A DNA stretch of 64,000 bases. Source: Robertmurraya_A mangrovi. GTDB lineage: Bacteria > Bacillota > Bacilli > Bacillales > Cytobacillaceae. Location of the stretch: contig NZ_JAXOFX010000013.1 in assembly GCF_034427655.1 (NCBI RefSeq), positions 61,782-125,781 on the forward strand, given 5' to 3'. The notes below the pieces were generated by a model that did not search any database, had not been told where the DNA came from, and was given only the letters and a program-made list of their open reading frames with translations. Each line of letters opens with the position of its first letter. Position 1 is the stretch's first letter. Below, one piece after another: positions 18,300 to 25,960 of this stretch. The position numbers and the translations under genes are program-made.

Positions 18300-19451
18300 T
18301 TATTTTAGAAGTGTATTTACATAGTTCCTTGTTTCCTGATCTATTTCTTGAATAATTGGAAGACTAGGATTGTTGATGTTGTCATGGTTAGTTAAGGCTT
18401 TTTCAATTAAGTCCTCAATTTGTAAGAAGGTAATCTTCCCTTCTAGGAAATGAGCAACTGCTGCCTCATTAGCAGCATTCAGCACCGTTGGTAAAGTTCC
18501 CCCTGCCTTCCCTGCTTCATAAGCAAAACGTAGACAACGAAAACGCTCAAAATCCATCTCTTTAAAGTGCAGTTTACCAATCTCGGCCAAGTTTAATCGA
18601 TTGGCTGTTTTCAATGGCAAACGATCTGGAAACGTAAGAGCATACTGTATAGGCACTCTCATATCAGGTGTACCTAATTGAGCCATAATACTACTATCAT
18701 GGAACTCAATCATAGAATGAATAATGCTTTCTCTATGTAATAACACATCTATTTTTTCATAACTAATATTAAAGAGCCAATGTGCTTCAATGACTTCTAA
18801 TCCTTTATTCATCATGGTAGCTGAATCAATGGTAATTTTAGCACCCATCGACCAGTTTGGATGATTTAATGCTTCCTGAACGGTCACGTCTTTTAATTCA
18901 TCCCTCGTTCGATCTCTAAAGCTACCACCAGATGCTGTTATAATCAGCCTCTCAATGTTCTTTTCTCTTTCACCTTGTAGAGCTTGGTAAATTGCAGAAT
19001 GCTCACTATCTACCGGTAAAAGAGAAACGCCATTCCGGTTTGCCGCTTCCATGACTAAATGACCAGCAGTAACAAGTGTTTCTTTATTTGCAATAGCAAT
19101 CGTTTTTTTCGCTTCAATTGCTTGCAAAGTTGGTTGAAGACCAACACTTCCTAATACAGCGTTCACAAGTATACTAGCTTTCTCATAAACCGCTACTTCC
19201 GTAAGACCCTCGTGACCATATGTAAAATTGACCTGAGGAAATTCTAGTTTTAAAGTATCCGCTGCTGACTTTTCCATTACAGAAACAAGTTCAGGTTGAT
19301 GTTCAGCAATTATTTTACGGGTTAGAGGTAGGTTTCGTCCAACAGAAAGAGCTACTACCTTAAACTCTGTAGGATGTTCCTTAACGACATCTAGAGTTTG
19401 TGTTCCTATAGAACCCGTTGCTCCTAATAAACTAATGTACTTCATGTCCAT
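18300..19451 (-). CDS. dxr: 1-deoxy-D-xylulose 5-phosphate reductoisomerase
   Basis: Dxr commits DXP to the MEP isoprenoid pathway by rearrangement and NADPH reduction to MEP. The NADPH site LLGATGSIGTQTLDVV is near residue 8, with KKTIAIANKETLVTAG, the metal-binding LLPVDSEHSAIYQAL, ASGGSFRDRTR and HPNWSMGAKITIDSATMMNKG following. The 383 residues match the family. The ATG at 19451 is 4 bases after AGGAG; the ATG two codons later is an alternative. It lies between cdsA and rasP, supplying precursors for the undecaprenyl lipid made by the neighbouring uppS. Confidence 0.97.
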   Translation of the reverse strand: MDMKYISLLGATGSIGTQTLDVVKEHPTEFKVVALSVGRNLPLTRKIIAEHQPELVSVMEKSAADTLKLEFPQVNFTYGHEGLTEVAVYEKASILVNAVLGSVGLQPTLQAIEAKKTIAIANKETLVTAGHLVMEAANRNGVSLLPVDSEHSAIYQALQGEREKNIERLIITASGGSFRDRTRDELKDVTVQEALNHPNWSMGAKITIDSATMMNKGLEVIEAHWLFNISYEKIDVLLHRESIIHSMIEFHDSSIMAQLGTPDMRVPIQYALTFPDRLPLKTANRLNLAEIGKLHFKEMDFERFRCLRFAYEAGKAGGTLPTVLNAANEAAVAHFLEGKITFLQIEDLIEKALTNHDNINNPSLPIIQEIDQETRNYVNTLLK

Positions 19452-19463
19452 TCAACTCCTATT

Positions 19464-19492
19464 GCAAAAGAGCAAGCTCTAAGGCTTGTTCT
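19464..19492 (-). terminator. Weak hairpin between cdsA and dxr
   Basis: An imperfect 9-bp stem AGAACAAGC / GCTTGCTCT (one mismatch) followed by TTTT on the minus strand. It could attenuate transcription from cdsA into dxr; evidence is structural only. Confidence 0.35.
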
Positions 19493-19519
19493 ATTATAGC
19501 CAGTTATTAATATCCACAC

Positions 19520-20308
19520 CTATAGGAGGTGAAAAAAGTGCAATAATGGCCAAACAAATAATAAACTGTCAAAACGATCTAGGATTCCACCATGTCCCGG
19601 TAAAATACTTCCAGAGTCTTTTACAGAATAGTGACGTTTTAAAGCAGACTCAACTAAATCCCCCACTTGACCAAAAATGGAAAGGAGAATCGTAATAATA
19701 ATCAGTTCGAAAAGAGTTGCATTAATATCCGTCGTAAATACAAAAATTAAGGCAACAATAACGGCACATATAATTCCGCCTATAAAGCCTTCTACTGTTT
19801 TATTAGGGCTAATTTCTGGCCATAACTTGTTTTTCCCAAACTTCCTACCAATAAAGTAGGCACCTGAATCAGTAGCCCAAATGATAAATAAGGAATAGAA
19901 AATATATAACAGGCCTGCCTCGCGAGTTTCAATAAAATAAAGGAAGCCCATCCCTATGTATAGGATTGCCATTGTAGAGAATGCAACATCATCAAATGTA
20001 AATCGATTTTTTGTACCAACCGTATAGGTTAGAAATAACAATACGGCTAGTAGCGCAAACTCAACTTTTGAATAGTGAAGCACATCTAGAAATTCTTGAA
20101 ATTGCTCAGGTAATAGAAAAATCCAAAGCACCGCTAAAGAAATTAATCCTGGAATAGACAAGAGCTTAAGATTGCGCATTTTAAGCAATTCATAAAGAGC
20201 AACAGAAGCTAGTACATATGCAAGGATGATAAAAGGTACTCCTCCCCAAATAACGATAGGGACGAAGACAGCTGCTGCGATTATTGCTGTAATAATTCTT
20301 TGCTTCAT
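19520..20308 (-). CDS. cdsA: Phosphatidate cytidylyltransferase
   Basis: CdsA makes CDP-diacylglycerol from phosphatidic acid and CTP, the branch point to membrane phospholipids. The 262-residue protein starts MKQRIITAIIAAAVFVPIVI and has about seven to eight hydrophobic segments. The C-terminal family signature is VKDSGSILPGHGGILDRFDS, and WATDSGAYFIGRKFGKN with ISPNKTVEGFIGG precedes it. The ATG at 20308 is chosen by homology; AAAGGTG lies 11 bases before it. A longer frame beginning at a TTG at 20341 would overlap uppS and adds residues not seen in relatives. Confidence 0.95.
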   Translation of the reverse strand: MKQRIITAIIAAAVFVPIVIWGGVPFIILAYVLASVALYELLKMRNLKLLSIPGLISLAVLWIFLLPEQFQEFLDVLHYSKVEFALLAVLLFLTYTVGTKNRFTFDDVAFSTMAILYIGMGFLYFIETREAGLLYIFYSLFIIWATDSGAYFIGRKFGKNKLWPEISPNKTVEGFIGGIICAVIVALIFVFTTDINATLFELIIITILLSIFGQVGDLVESALKRHYSVKDSGSILPGHGGILDRFDSLLFVWPLLHFFHLL

Positions 20309-20327
20309 TAATTTTTCAACACCTTTA

Positions 20328-21110
20328 TTAAACTCCTCCAAAACGTCGTTGACGATTTTGGAATACTTCTACTGCTTCAACAAAATGCTCCTCTGAGAAA
20401 TCTGGCCATAATACATCAGTAAACCAAAATTCAGTATAAGCTAGTTGCCAAAGCATAAAGTTACTTAACCTGATTTCACCACTAGTACGTATTAATAAAT
20501 CTGGATCCCCTAAGCCTTTCGTCATAAGATAATTAGAGAAAACATCTTCATTAAGGTTTTCTTCATTCAGTATACCACTTTTACAGTCATTTAAGACGCC
20601 TTTAACAGCCTCTAGTATTTCTGCTCTACTTCCATAGTTAAGGGCAAAGTTTAACACTAGTCCATCATTGTCCTTTGTTTCTTCCATGGCTCTTCCTATT
20701 GCACCAAGTGTATGAGGAGGTAAGCTCTCTTTATAACCCATCATTTCCACACGAACATTTTCTTCAACTAACTCAGGCAGAAAAGTACCTAAGAACTCTT
20801 CAGGAAGCTTCATTAAGAAATCTACTTCCATCTTCGGTCTCTTCCAGTTTTCTGTTGAAAAAGCATATAAAGTTAATGTTTTAACCCCTAGTTCGTTAGC
20901 TAGTTTCGTGATTTTGCGGACAACTTTCATACCCTCATGATGTCCGGCAACACGCGGTAGAGCCCTCTTTTTTGCCCATCTCCCGTTCCCATCCATGATA
21001 ATCGCTACGTGATTAGGAATGAATTGTTCCTTTAGTCTAGTTTTTCGCTCTTCTAAATTATCATCAGAAGACGTAGGTTTATTCTTCCAAATTTTCATTT
21101 TATCTAACAT
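20328..21110 (-). CDS. uppS: Undecaprenyl diphosphate synthase
   Basis: UppS condenses isopentenyl diphosphate onto farnesyl diphosphate in cis to make the C55 carrier lipid precursor for cell wall synthesis. The catalytic aspartate is D40 in AIIMDGNGRWAKKR; HHEGM, LTLYAFSTENWKRP and LLIRTSGEIRLSNFMLWQ are all present. The 260 residues match the family. The ATG at 21110 follows GGAGGACC. Upstream is a 350-base gap after frr; downstream it leads straight into cdsA. Confidence 0.97.
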   Translation of the reverse strand: MLDKMKIWKNKPTSSDDNLEERKTRLKEQFIPNHVAIIMDGNGRWAKKRALPRVAGHHEGMKVVRKITKLANELGVKTLTLYAFSTENWKRPKMEVDFLMKLPEEFLGTFLPELVEENVRVEMMGYKESLPPHTLGAIGRAMEETKDNDGLVLNFALNYGSRAEILEAVKGVLNDCKSGILNEENLNEDVFSNYLMTKGLGDPDLLIRTSGEIRLSNFMLWQLAYTEFWFTDVLWPDFSEEHFVEAVEVFQNRQRRFGGV

Positions 21111-21462
21111 GACTCGGGTCCTCCAAATAGATTAATGTAATCCTCCGATATACGATTAACCTTTTTATATGTGATGAATATGTACGTTTTCTATTAATGA
21201 TCTTTTCATTAAAATGGAGTTAAACATTTATGAAAAGTCGTTTAAAATGTAACTCATTGTAACTGCACTTCACCTACATATAAACATAATACCAAAAATA
21301 AGAAAAGATATCTCTATAAAAGAGTATGTACTGACATAAAAATTAAGAAGAGAAAACAAGTGACTAAACCATAAATAATAAAAATCCATCCAAATACATG
21401 AGCTATAAAAAGAGAAAAACCCCCTAATCATAGAGGGTTTTTTATATGACTGGATTAATTGA
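21111..21462. other. Gene-free gap between frr and uppS
   Basis: This 352-base AT-rich gap holds the frr terminator (21414-21443) and the uppS Shine-Dalgarno. No convincing promoter or open frame was found; an uppS promoter is expected here but could not be picked out with confidence. Confidence 0.5.
21414..21443 (-). terminator. Intrinsic terminator after frr
   Basis: On the minus strand AAAACCCTC / GGGGGTTTT (one G-T pair) forms a stem with an 8-nt loop and ends in a T-run, about 20 bases after the frr stop. Confidence 0.8.
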
Positions 21463-22020
21463 TTAAACTTCCATAATTTCTTTTTCTTTATCTTTTGTTA
21501 AAGAATCAACTTTATTAATAAACTCATCCGTTAGCTTTTGAATATCGTCAGAATAACCTCTTTGGTCATCTTCTGTAATCTCACCGTTTTTCTCTAACTT
21601 TTTCAAATCATCATTAGAATCACGACGAATATTACGGATAGCAACTTTAGCATCTTCTGATTCTTTCTTAACTAACTTAGCTAAATCTTTACGACGCTCT
21701 TCCGTTAGTTGAGGAATCGTTAAACGAATTAAACTACCATCGTTAGAAGGAGTTAAACCAATATCCGATTTTAAAATTGCTTTTTCAATGTCACCAAGAA
21801 TGGATTTATCGTATGGTTGAATCACAAGTAAACGGGCTTCAGGTACTGAAACACCAGCTACTTGGTTGATTGGAGTAGGTGCTCCGTAGTAATCAACCGT
21901 AATTCTGTCTAATAGCGAAGCATTAGCACGACCAGCACGGATACTAGCTAGTTCACGTGTGTAGGCAGCAATAGCTTTATTCATACGATCTTTAGCATTT
22001 TCAATTACTTGTTTTGGCAT
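21463..22020 (-). CDS. frr: Ribosome recycling factor
   Basis: RRF works with EF-G to split the post-termination ribosome. The 185-residue protein shows RAGRANASLLDRITVDYYG, the hinge PEARLLVIQPYDKSIL, LTIPQLTEERRKDL and the C-terminal long helix. The ATG overlaps the pyrH stop as TAATG, indicating translational coupling, an arrangement common in Bacilli. Confidence 0.98.
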   Translation of the reverse strand: MPKQVIENAKDRMNKAIAAYTRELASIRAGRANASLLDRITVDYYGAPTPINQVAGVSVPEARLLVIQPYDKSILGDIEKAILKSDIGLTPSNDGSLIRLTIPQLTEERRKDLAKLVKKESEDAKVAIRNIRRDSNDDLKKLEKNGEITEDDQRGYSDDIQKLTDEFINKVDSLTKDKEKEIMEV

Positions 22021-22745
22021 TATTTTTTCCCCCTTACAATTGTTCCGATTGTTTCACCCATTACAGCTCGCTTAATATTTCCTTGCTCCATGATTGAAAA
22101 TACAATTAAAGGAATATCATTATCCATACATAAAGAGGATGCTGTAGAGTCCATAACTGCTAAGCCTTCTTTTAATACATCTAGATAAGAAAGCTCATCA
22201 TATTTTTTCGCGTTTTTATCCACTCGTGGATCTGCGGAGTACACACCATCAACATTATTTTTTGCCATTAAGATGACTTCAGCTTCTACTTCAGCAGCAC
22301 GTAAAGCAGCAGTAGTATCAGTTGAGAAATAAGGATTACCTGTTCCAGCTGCAAAGATCACTACTCGTTTTTTCTCTAGGTGACGAATTGCTCTTCTACG
22401 GATATATGGTTCAGCAACTTGACGCATTTCGATAGAAGTTTGTACCCTAGTTTCAACTCCTGATTGCTCAAGACTATCTTGTAAGGCTAGTGAATTCATT
22501 ACAGTAGCCAGCATACCCATATAATCGGCATTCGCACGGTCCATACCCATTTCTTCACCGATTTTACCACGCCAGATGTTTCCTCCACCAACTACGACAG
22601 CCACTTCAACGTTTAGGTCGGCAATTTCCTTTACTTGTTCAGCAACTGAGCGAATAATTTTTGGATCAATTCCAAATCCTTGCTCACCTGCTAATGCTTC
22701 TCCACTTAACTTCAAAACAACTCGTTTATATTTAGGACTGCTCAT
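22020..22745 (-). CDS. pyrH: UMP kinase
   Basis: PyrH phosphorylates UMP to UDP and is a hexameric amino-acid-kinase-fold enzyme. The 241 residues contain LKLSGEALAGEQGFGID, VVVGGGNIWRG, MDRANADYMGMLATVMN and GNPYFSTDTTAALRAAE. The start at 22745 (MSSPKYKRVVLKLSG) has GGAGG 6-7 bases upstream and matches relatives; frames extending further upstream lack a ribosome-binding site. It is followed without gap by frr. A long inverted repeat and the tsf terminator lie upstream. Confidence 0.97.
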   Translation of the reverse strand: MSSPKYKRVVLKLSGEALAGEQGFGIDPKIIRSVAEQVKEIADLNVEVAVVVGGGNIWRGKIGEEMGMDRANADYMGMLATVMNSLALQDSLEQSGVETRVQTSIEMRQVAEPYIRRRAIRHLEKKRVVIFAAGTGNPYFSTDTTAALRAAEVEAEVILMAKNNVDGVYSADPRVDKNAKKYDELSYLDVLKEGLAVMDSTASSLCMDNDIPLIVFSIMEQGNIKRAVMGETIGTIVRGKK

Positions 22746-22889
22746 TAGAACCTCCATATATATGTATGTAAAATACTTGACTATTTCTTCTTCAAATGCT
22801 GTTTTACTCAATGAATTCTATTCTTGGTAAAAATCCTAAAGCCGATTTTTACCCCTATCGTAGCTTATGAGTGCTACAAATATAAATAG

Positions 22890-22977
22890 AGAGGCTTTTT
22901 TAAAACAAATAACTTTTACTCTAAAATTAATTATAAATAAGATAGGAAATAAGTAATAAAGTTTTAAAAAAGCCTCT
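22890..22977. repeat. Inverted repeat in the tsf-pyrH gap
   Basis: Arms AGAGGCTTTTTTAAAAC (22890-22906) and GTTTTAAAAAAGCCTCT (22961-22977) are perfect 17-base complements enclosing 54 bases of AT-rich DNA. It lies just downstream of the tsf terminator. It may be a second terminator, an RNA processing structure or a small MITE-like remnant. Confidence 0.6.
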
Positions 22978-22978
22978 T

Positions 22979-23005
22979 TAAAAAAGGGAACACTTAGTGT
23001 TCCCT
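22979..23005 (-). terminator. Intrinsic terminator after tsf
   Basis: A perfect 9-bp stem AGGGAACAC / GTGTTCCCT with a 3-nt loop is followed on the minus strand by TTTT, 18 bases past the tsf stop. Confidence 0.9.
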
Positions 23006-23023
23006 CTTAATTTTTCATCAAAA

Positions 23024-23905
23024 TTATTTTCTTACTTGGTTCATTACTTCTTCAGCAAAGTTATCTTCGCGTTTTTCGATACCTTCTCCAACTTCGTAAC
23101 GAATGAACTCACGAATTGTTCCGCCTTTAGATTCAACGAATTGACGAACCTTTTGATCAGGATTTTTCACGAAAGATTGATCGTTAACACAAACATCTTC
23201 GAAATACTTGCTTAAACGGCCTTCAACCATTTTTGCTACGATGTTTTCTGGTTTACCTTCGTTAATCGCTTGTTGCGTTAACACTTGACGCTCACGCTCT
23301 ACTTCATCTTGAGATACTTGGTCGCGAGAAACGTATTTAGGATTTAAAGCTGCAATGTGCATTGAAACATCTTTAGCCGCTGCAGAATCAGTAGTTCCTT
23401 CAAGAACTGTTAATACTCCAATACGACCGCCCATGTGTAGGTATTCACCAAAAGCATCATTGTCTGTTTTTGTAACAACTTGGAAACGACGAAGACTTAG
23501 CTTTTCACCAATCTTAGCAATTGAAGCATTGATATGAGCTTCAACTGTAGAACCATTTTCCATCGTTTGACCAGCAGCTTCTTCAACAGAAGCTGGTTTA
23601 TTCTTTAATAAGTGCTCACCTAATTCTCTAACAAGACCTTGGAAAGCTTCGTTTTTAGCAACGAAATCTGTTTCAGAGTTAACTTCTAGAATTACAGCTT
23701 CATTACCTTCAACTAATACAGAAGTTAGTCCTTCTGCAGCGATACGGTCGCCTTTTTTAGCAGCACTTGCAATTCCTTTTTCACGTAAGAAGTCAATTGC
23801 TTTTTCCATGTCACCATCAGTTTCTTGTAAAGCCTTTTTACAATCTAGCATTCCAGCGCCAGTTTTTTCACGAAGTTCTTTTACCATTTGTGCAGTGATT
23901 GCCAT
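23024..23905 (-). CDS. tsf: Elongation factor Ts
   Basis: EF-Ts recharges EF-Tu by exchanging GDP for GTP. The 293-residue protein begins MAITAQMVKELREKTGAGMLDCKKAL and has the core EVNSETDFVAKNEAF contact region, RRFQVVTK and the end GEGIEKREDNFAEEVMNQVRK. The ATG at 23905 is preceded by AGGAGGAG at 9 bases; upstream in-frame starts are not preceded by a ribosome-binding site. rpsB lies upstream but an intrinsic terminator separates the two. Confidence 0.98.
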   Translation of the reverse strand: MAITAQMVKELREKTGAGMLDCKKALQETDGDMEKAIDFLREKGIASAAKKGDRIAAEGLTSVLVEGNEAVILEVNSETDFVAKNEAFQGLVRELGEHLLKNKPASVEEAAGQTMENGSTVEAHINASIAKIGEKLSLRRFQVVTKTDNDAFGEYLHMGGRIGVLTVLEGTTDSAAAKDVSMHIAALNPKYVSRDQVSQDEVERERQVLTQQAINEGKPENIVAKMVEGRLSKYFEDVCVNDQSFVKNPDQKVRQFVESKGGTIREFIRYEVGEGIEKREDNFAEEVMNQVRK

Positions 23906-24079
23906 AATGAGTAACTCCTCCTTAAATATGTATATGATTATTTTTTGCAAGCTTACATAAAGCTAAACTATTTTTTGTTAGACTCTTTTATAAAATTTAT
24001 TGCCATTACTTAGGTAAACCACAAGGATTATGTTTAAACAAAGAACAATAATTTATGTAAAAGCAGTCTTACTCACTTT

Positions 24080-24118
24080 AAAAAAAGGTGATAAAAGGTA
24101 AACCCTCTTATCACCTTT
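24080..24118 (-). terminator. Intrinsic terminator/attenuator between rpsB and tsf
   Basis: A 10-bp stem AAAGGTGATA / TATCACCTTT with a 15-nt loop is followed on the minus strand by a T7 run. As tsf has no clear promoter of its own, partial read-through probably sets its level relative to rpsB. Confidence 0.85.
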
Positions 24119-24162
24119 ATCCAATCATGGTGGTAACGTTGCATTAATATTCTAATAGAAAA

Positions 24163-24864
24163 TTAAGCAGTAGTTACTTCTTCACCTTGTTTTGCTTCTA
24201 GAATAGCGTCAGCCATTTTAGCAGTTAATAGTTTAACCGCACGAATAGCATCGTCATTAGCAGGAATTACTACATCGATCTCATCTGGATCACAGTTAGT
24301 ATCAACGATTCCTACGATAGGAATATTTAATTTGTGTGCTTCAGCAACTGCGATACGCTCTTTACGAGGGTCGATAATGAATAGAGCATCTGGAAGCTGT
24401 TTCATATCTTTAATTCCGCCTAAGAATTTTTCTAAGCGTTCTAATTCTTTCTTTAATTGAACTACTTCTTTCTTAGGAAGTACTTCGAAAGTACCGTCTT
24501 CTGACATTCTTTCGATATCTTTTAAACGTGCAATACGTTTTTGGATTGTTTCGAAGTTTGTTAAAGTACCACCTAACCAACGTTGGTTAACGAAGTATTG
24601 ACCAGAACGGATCGCTTCTTCTTTAACTGAATCTTGAGCTTGTTTTTTCGTACCAACGAAAAGAATTGTTCCGCCATTAGCAGCTAATTCTTTAACCCAG
24701 TTATAAGCTTCTTCCACTTTTTTAACTGTTTTTTGTAGGTCGATGATGTAGATACCGTTACGCTCAGTGAAGATATATTTCTTCATTTTTGGGTTCCAAC
24801 GGCGAGTTTGGTGTCCGAAGTGTACACCAGCTTCAAGTAATTGTTTCATTGAAATTACTGACAT
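24163..24864 (-). CDS. rpsB: 30S ribosomal protein S2
   Basis: S2 is the late-assembling small-subunit protein at the head-body junction. The 233-residue protein begins MSVISMKQLLEAGVHFGHQTRRWNP and has VGTKKQAQDSVKEEA, RWLGGTLTNF and PDALFIIDPRKERIAVAEA. The ATG at 24864 follows AGGAGGAAA. A good SigA promoter lies about 120 bases upstream, with a palindrome over its -10 region. Confidence 0.99.
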   Translation of the reverse strand: MSVISMKQLLEAGVHFGHQTRRWNPKMKKYIFTERNGIYIIDLQKTVKKVEEAYNWVKELAANGGTILFVGTKKQAQDSVKEEAIRSGQYFVNQRWLGGTLTNFETIQKRIARLKDIERMSEDGTFEVLPKKEVVQLKKELERLEKFLGGIKDMKQLPDALFIIDPRKERIAVAEAHKLNIPIVGIVDTNCDPDEIDVVIPANDDAIRAVKLLTAKMADAILEAKQGEEVTTA

Positions 24865-24963
24865 TTGTATTTCCTCCTAATGGTTTTGATTTCCTCCGCT
24901 CATTTCATCTTTAACCAAAAACTGTTTCAACAGCACCATTTGATTAAATCCATCAGCGTGTGT

Positions 24964-24982
24964 ATTAACACCAAGTGTTAAT
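24964..24982. promoter_or_regulatory. Perfect palindrome at the rpsB promoter -10
   Basis: ATTAACAC-CAA-GTGTTAAT, 8-base arms and a 3-base spacer, overlaps the -10 box of the rpsB promoter and the transcription start. It could be a protein operator or the first hairpin of the rpsB mRNA. Confidence 0.5.
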
Positions 24983-25008
24983 ATAGCATAAGTGACATAT
25001 ACAATCAA
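24980..25008 (-). promoter_or_regulatory. SigA promoter for rpsB
   Basis: TTGATT, 17 bases, TATATT on the minus strand, immediately after the swrB stop codon. It gives an rpsB leader of about 110 nt. Confidence 0.65.
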
Positions 25009-25009
25009 G

Positions 25010-25603
25010 CTATTCTTGCATTTTTCGATTAAATTTGAGTAAAAGTTCGATTTCAGTCTTTCCTTTATTCAATTTCTTGGCAATTTCTTCATATGACAAA
25101 CCTTGTTCACTTAGAAGTATTGCTTGTTCAATTAGTGAATCCGACTGAGATACTTGAGGAATAATTTCCTCATCTCGTTTCTCTTTGTCTATAGGAGGTA
25201 GAGCGACTTCATCTTCATCAAAATTAATAGGCTGTGTTCCTGTAATCGGTTGTTTATAAGCTTTTGTCGCTTGGTAGACCGTTGCAGAGGCAAAACGTTT
25301 TTGTCCAGCAGAATTCTTTTTTAAAGGAGGAAGTTCAACCGTTTCTTCCAATTGATTATTTTTTACTTCTGCCCCTATTTTAGGACTTCTACGATTTACT
25401 TCTATAATTTTATTTATAAACTGTTCATTTTCTTCCTGCATTTGCATGAGGTAGGTTGAAATGGTTTCTTCCATTTCATGTAACATTTTCTCTTGTTTTG
25501 TTTCCATATTTGCAAACCGGTTTTGCCTTAAGTACAATATGATAATCGCAAATAACGCAATAATATTTAATATTAAACTAACCAGTAATAAAAAGTTCGT
25601 CAT
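25010..25603 (-). CDS. swrB: Swarming motility / flagellar assembly protein SwrB
   Basis: SwrB promotes flagellar type III export activation and swarming in B. subtilis. The 197-residue product has one N-terminal membrane helix (about 3-24, FLLLVSLILNIIALFAIIIL) followed by RQNR, a charged variable middle, and a conserved C-terminus LSEQGLSYEEIAKKLNKGK ending ELLLKF, which resembles a small helix-turn-helix. It is about 30 residues longer than the B. subtilis protein, all in the middle. The ATG at 25603 follows GAGGG. It lies last in the sigD unit, in the same place as in B. subtilis. Confidence 0.85.
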   Translation of the reverse strand: MTNFLLLVSLILNIIALFAIIILYLRQNRFANMETKQEKMLHEMEETISTYLMQMQEENEQFINKIIEVNRRSPKIGAEVKNNQLEETVELPPLKKNSAGQKRFASATVYQATKAYKQPITGTQPINFDEDEVALPPIDKEKRDEEIIPQVSQSDSLIEQAILLSEQGLSYEEIAKKLNKGKTEIELLLKFNRKMQE

Positions 25604-25612
25604 AACTTCCCT

Positions 25613-25924
25613 CTATCCACTAAAATCAACATAGTTACCTTTATATGGATGTCGTTCTTTTTCTTTTATTTGTATTTCTTCCTTCTGCTTTTGCCTTTTC
25701 TTTTGCTCAGAATCCTGTTTTTCTTTTTCTTTATGGGATAACTGCACATGGTCTGTTTCTTCTTGTTTAATAACGGAAGTTCTTTTCTTCTCCTCTTCCT
25801 TATGAACACTATGAGAAGCCAGATCATTCTGTAGTTGTCCACGTTGTTGTATCTGTTCCTGTAATTTACCTGCATCATGTGTTCTTGGAAGTGCAATTTG
25901 CATTTCAATCGCTTTTAAACTCAA
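25613..25924 (-). CDS. Small K/E/Q-rich protein of the sigD unit, function unknown
   Basis: A 103-residue soluble protein beginning MSLKAIEMQIALPRTHDAGK, followed by a lysine-, glutamate- and glutamine-rich stretch (about 25-95) likely to form a helix or coiled coil, and ending YKGNYVDFSG. No enzyme motif, signal peptide or membrane segment is visible. The start is a TTG at 25924 with a GGAAGTGG region before it. I recall similar short proteins with an ALPRT motif at this position in other bacilli, but cannot name a function. The position between a DUF342 gene and swrB suggests a motility link. Confidence 0.65.
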   Translation of the reverse strand: MSLKAIEMQIALPRTHDAGKLQEQIQQRGQLQNDLASHSVHKEEEKKRTSVIKQEETDHVQLSHKEKEKQDSEQKKRQKQKEEIQIKEKERHPYKGNYVDFSG

Positions 25925-25960
25925 GCCACCACTTCCATTTCTTTTTATTAGTCAAAAACA

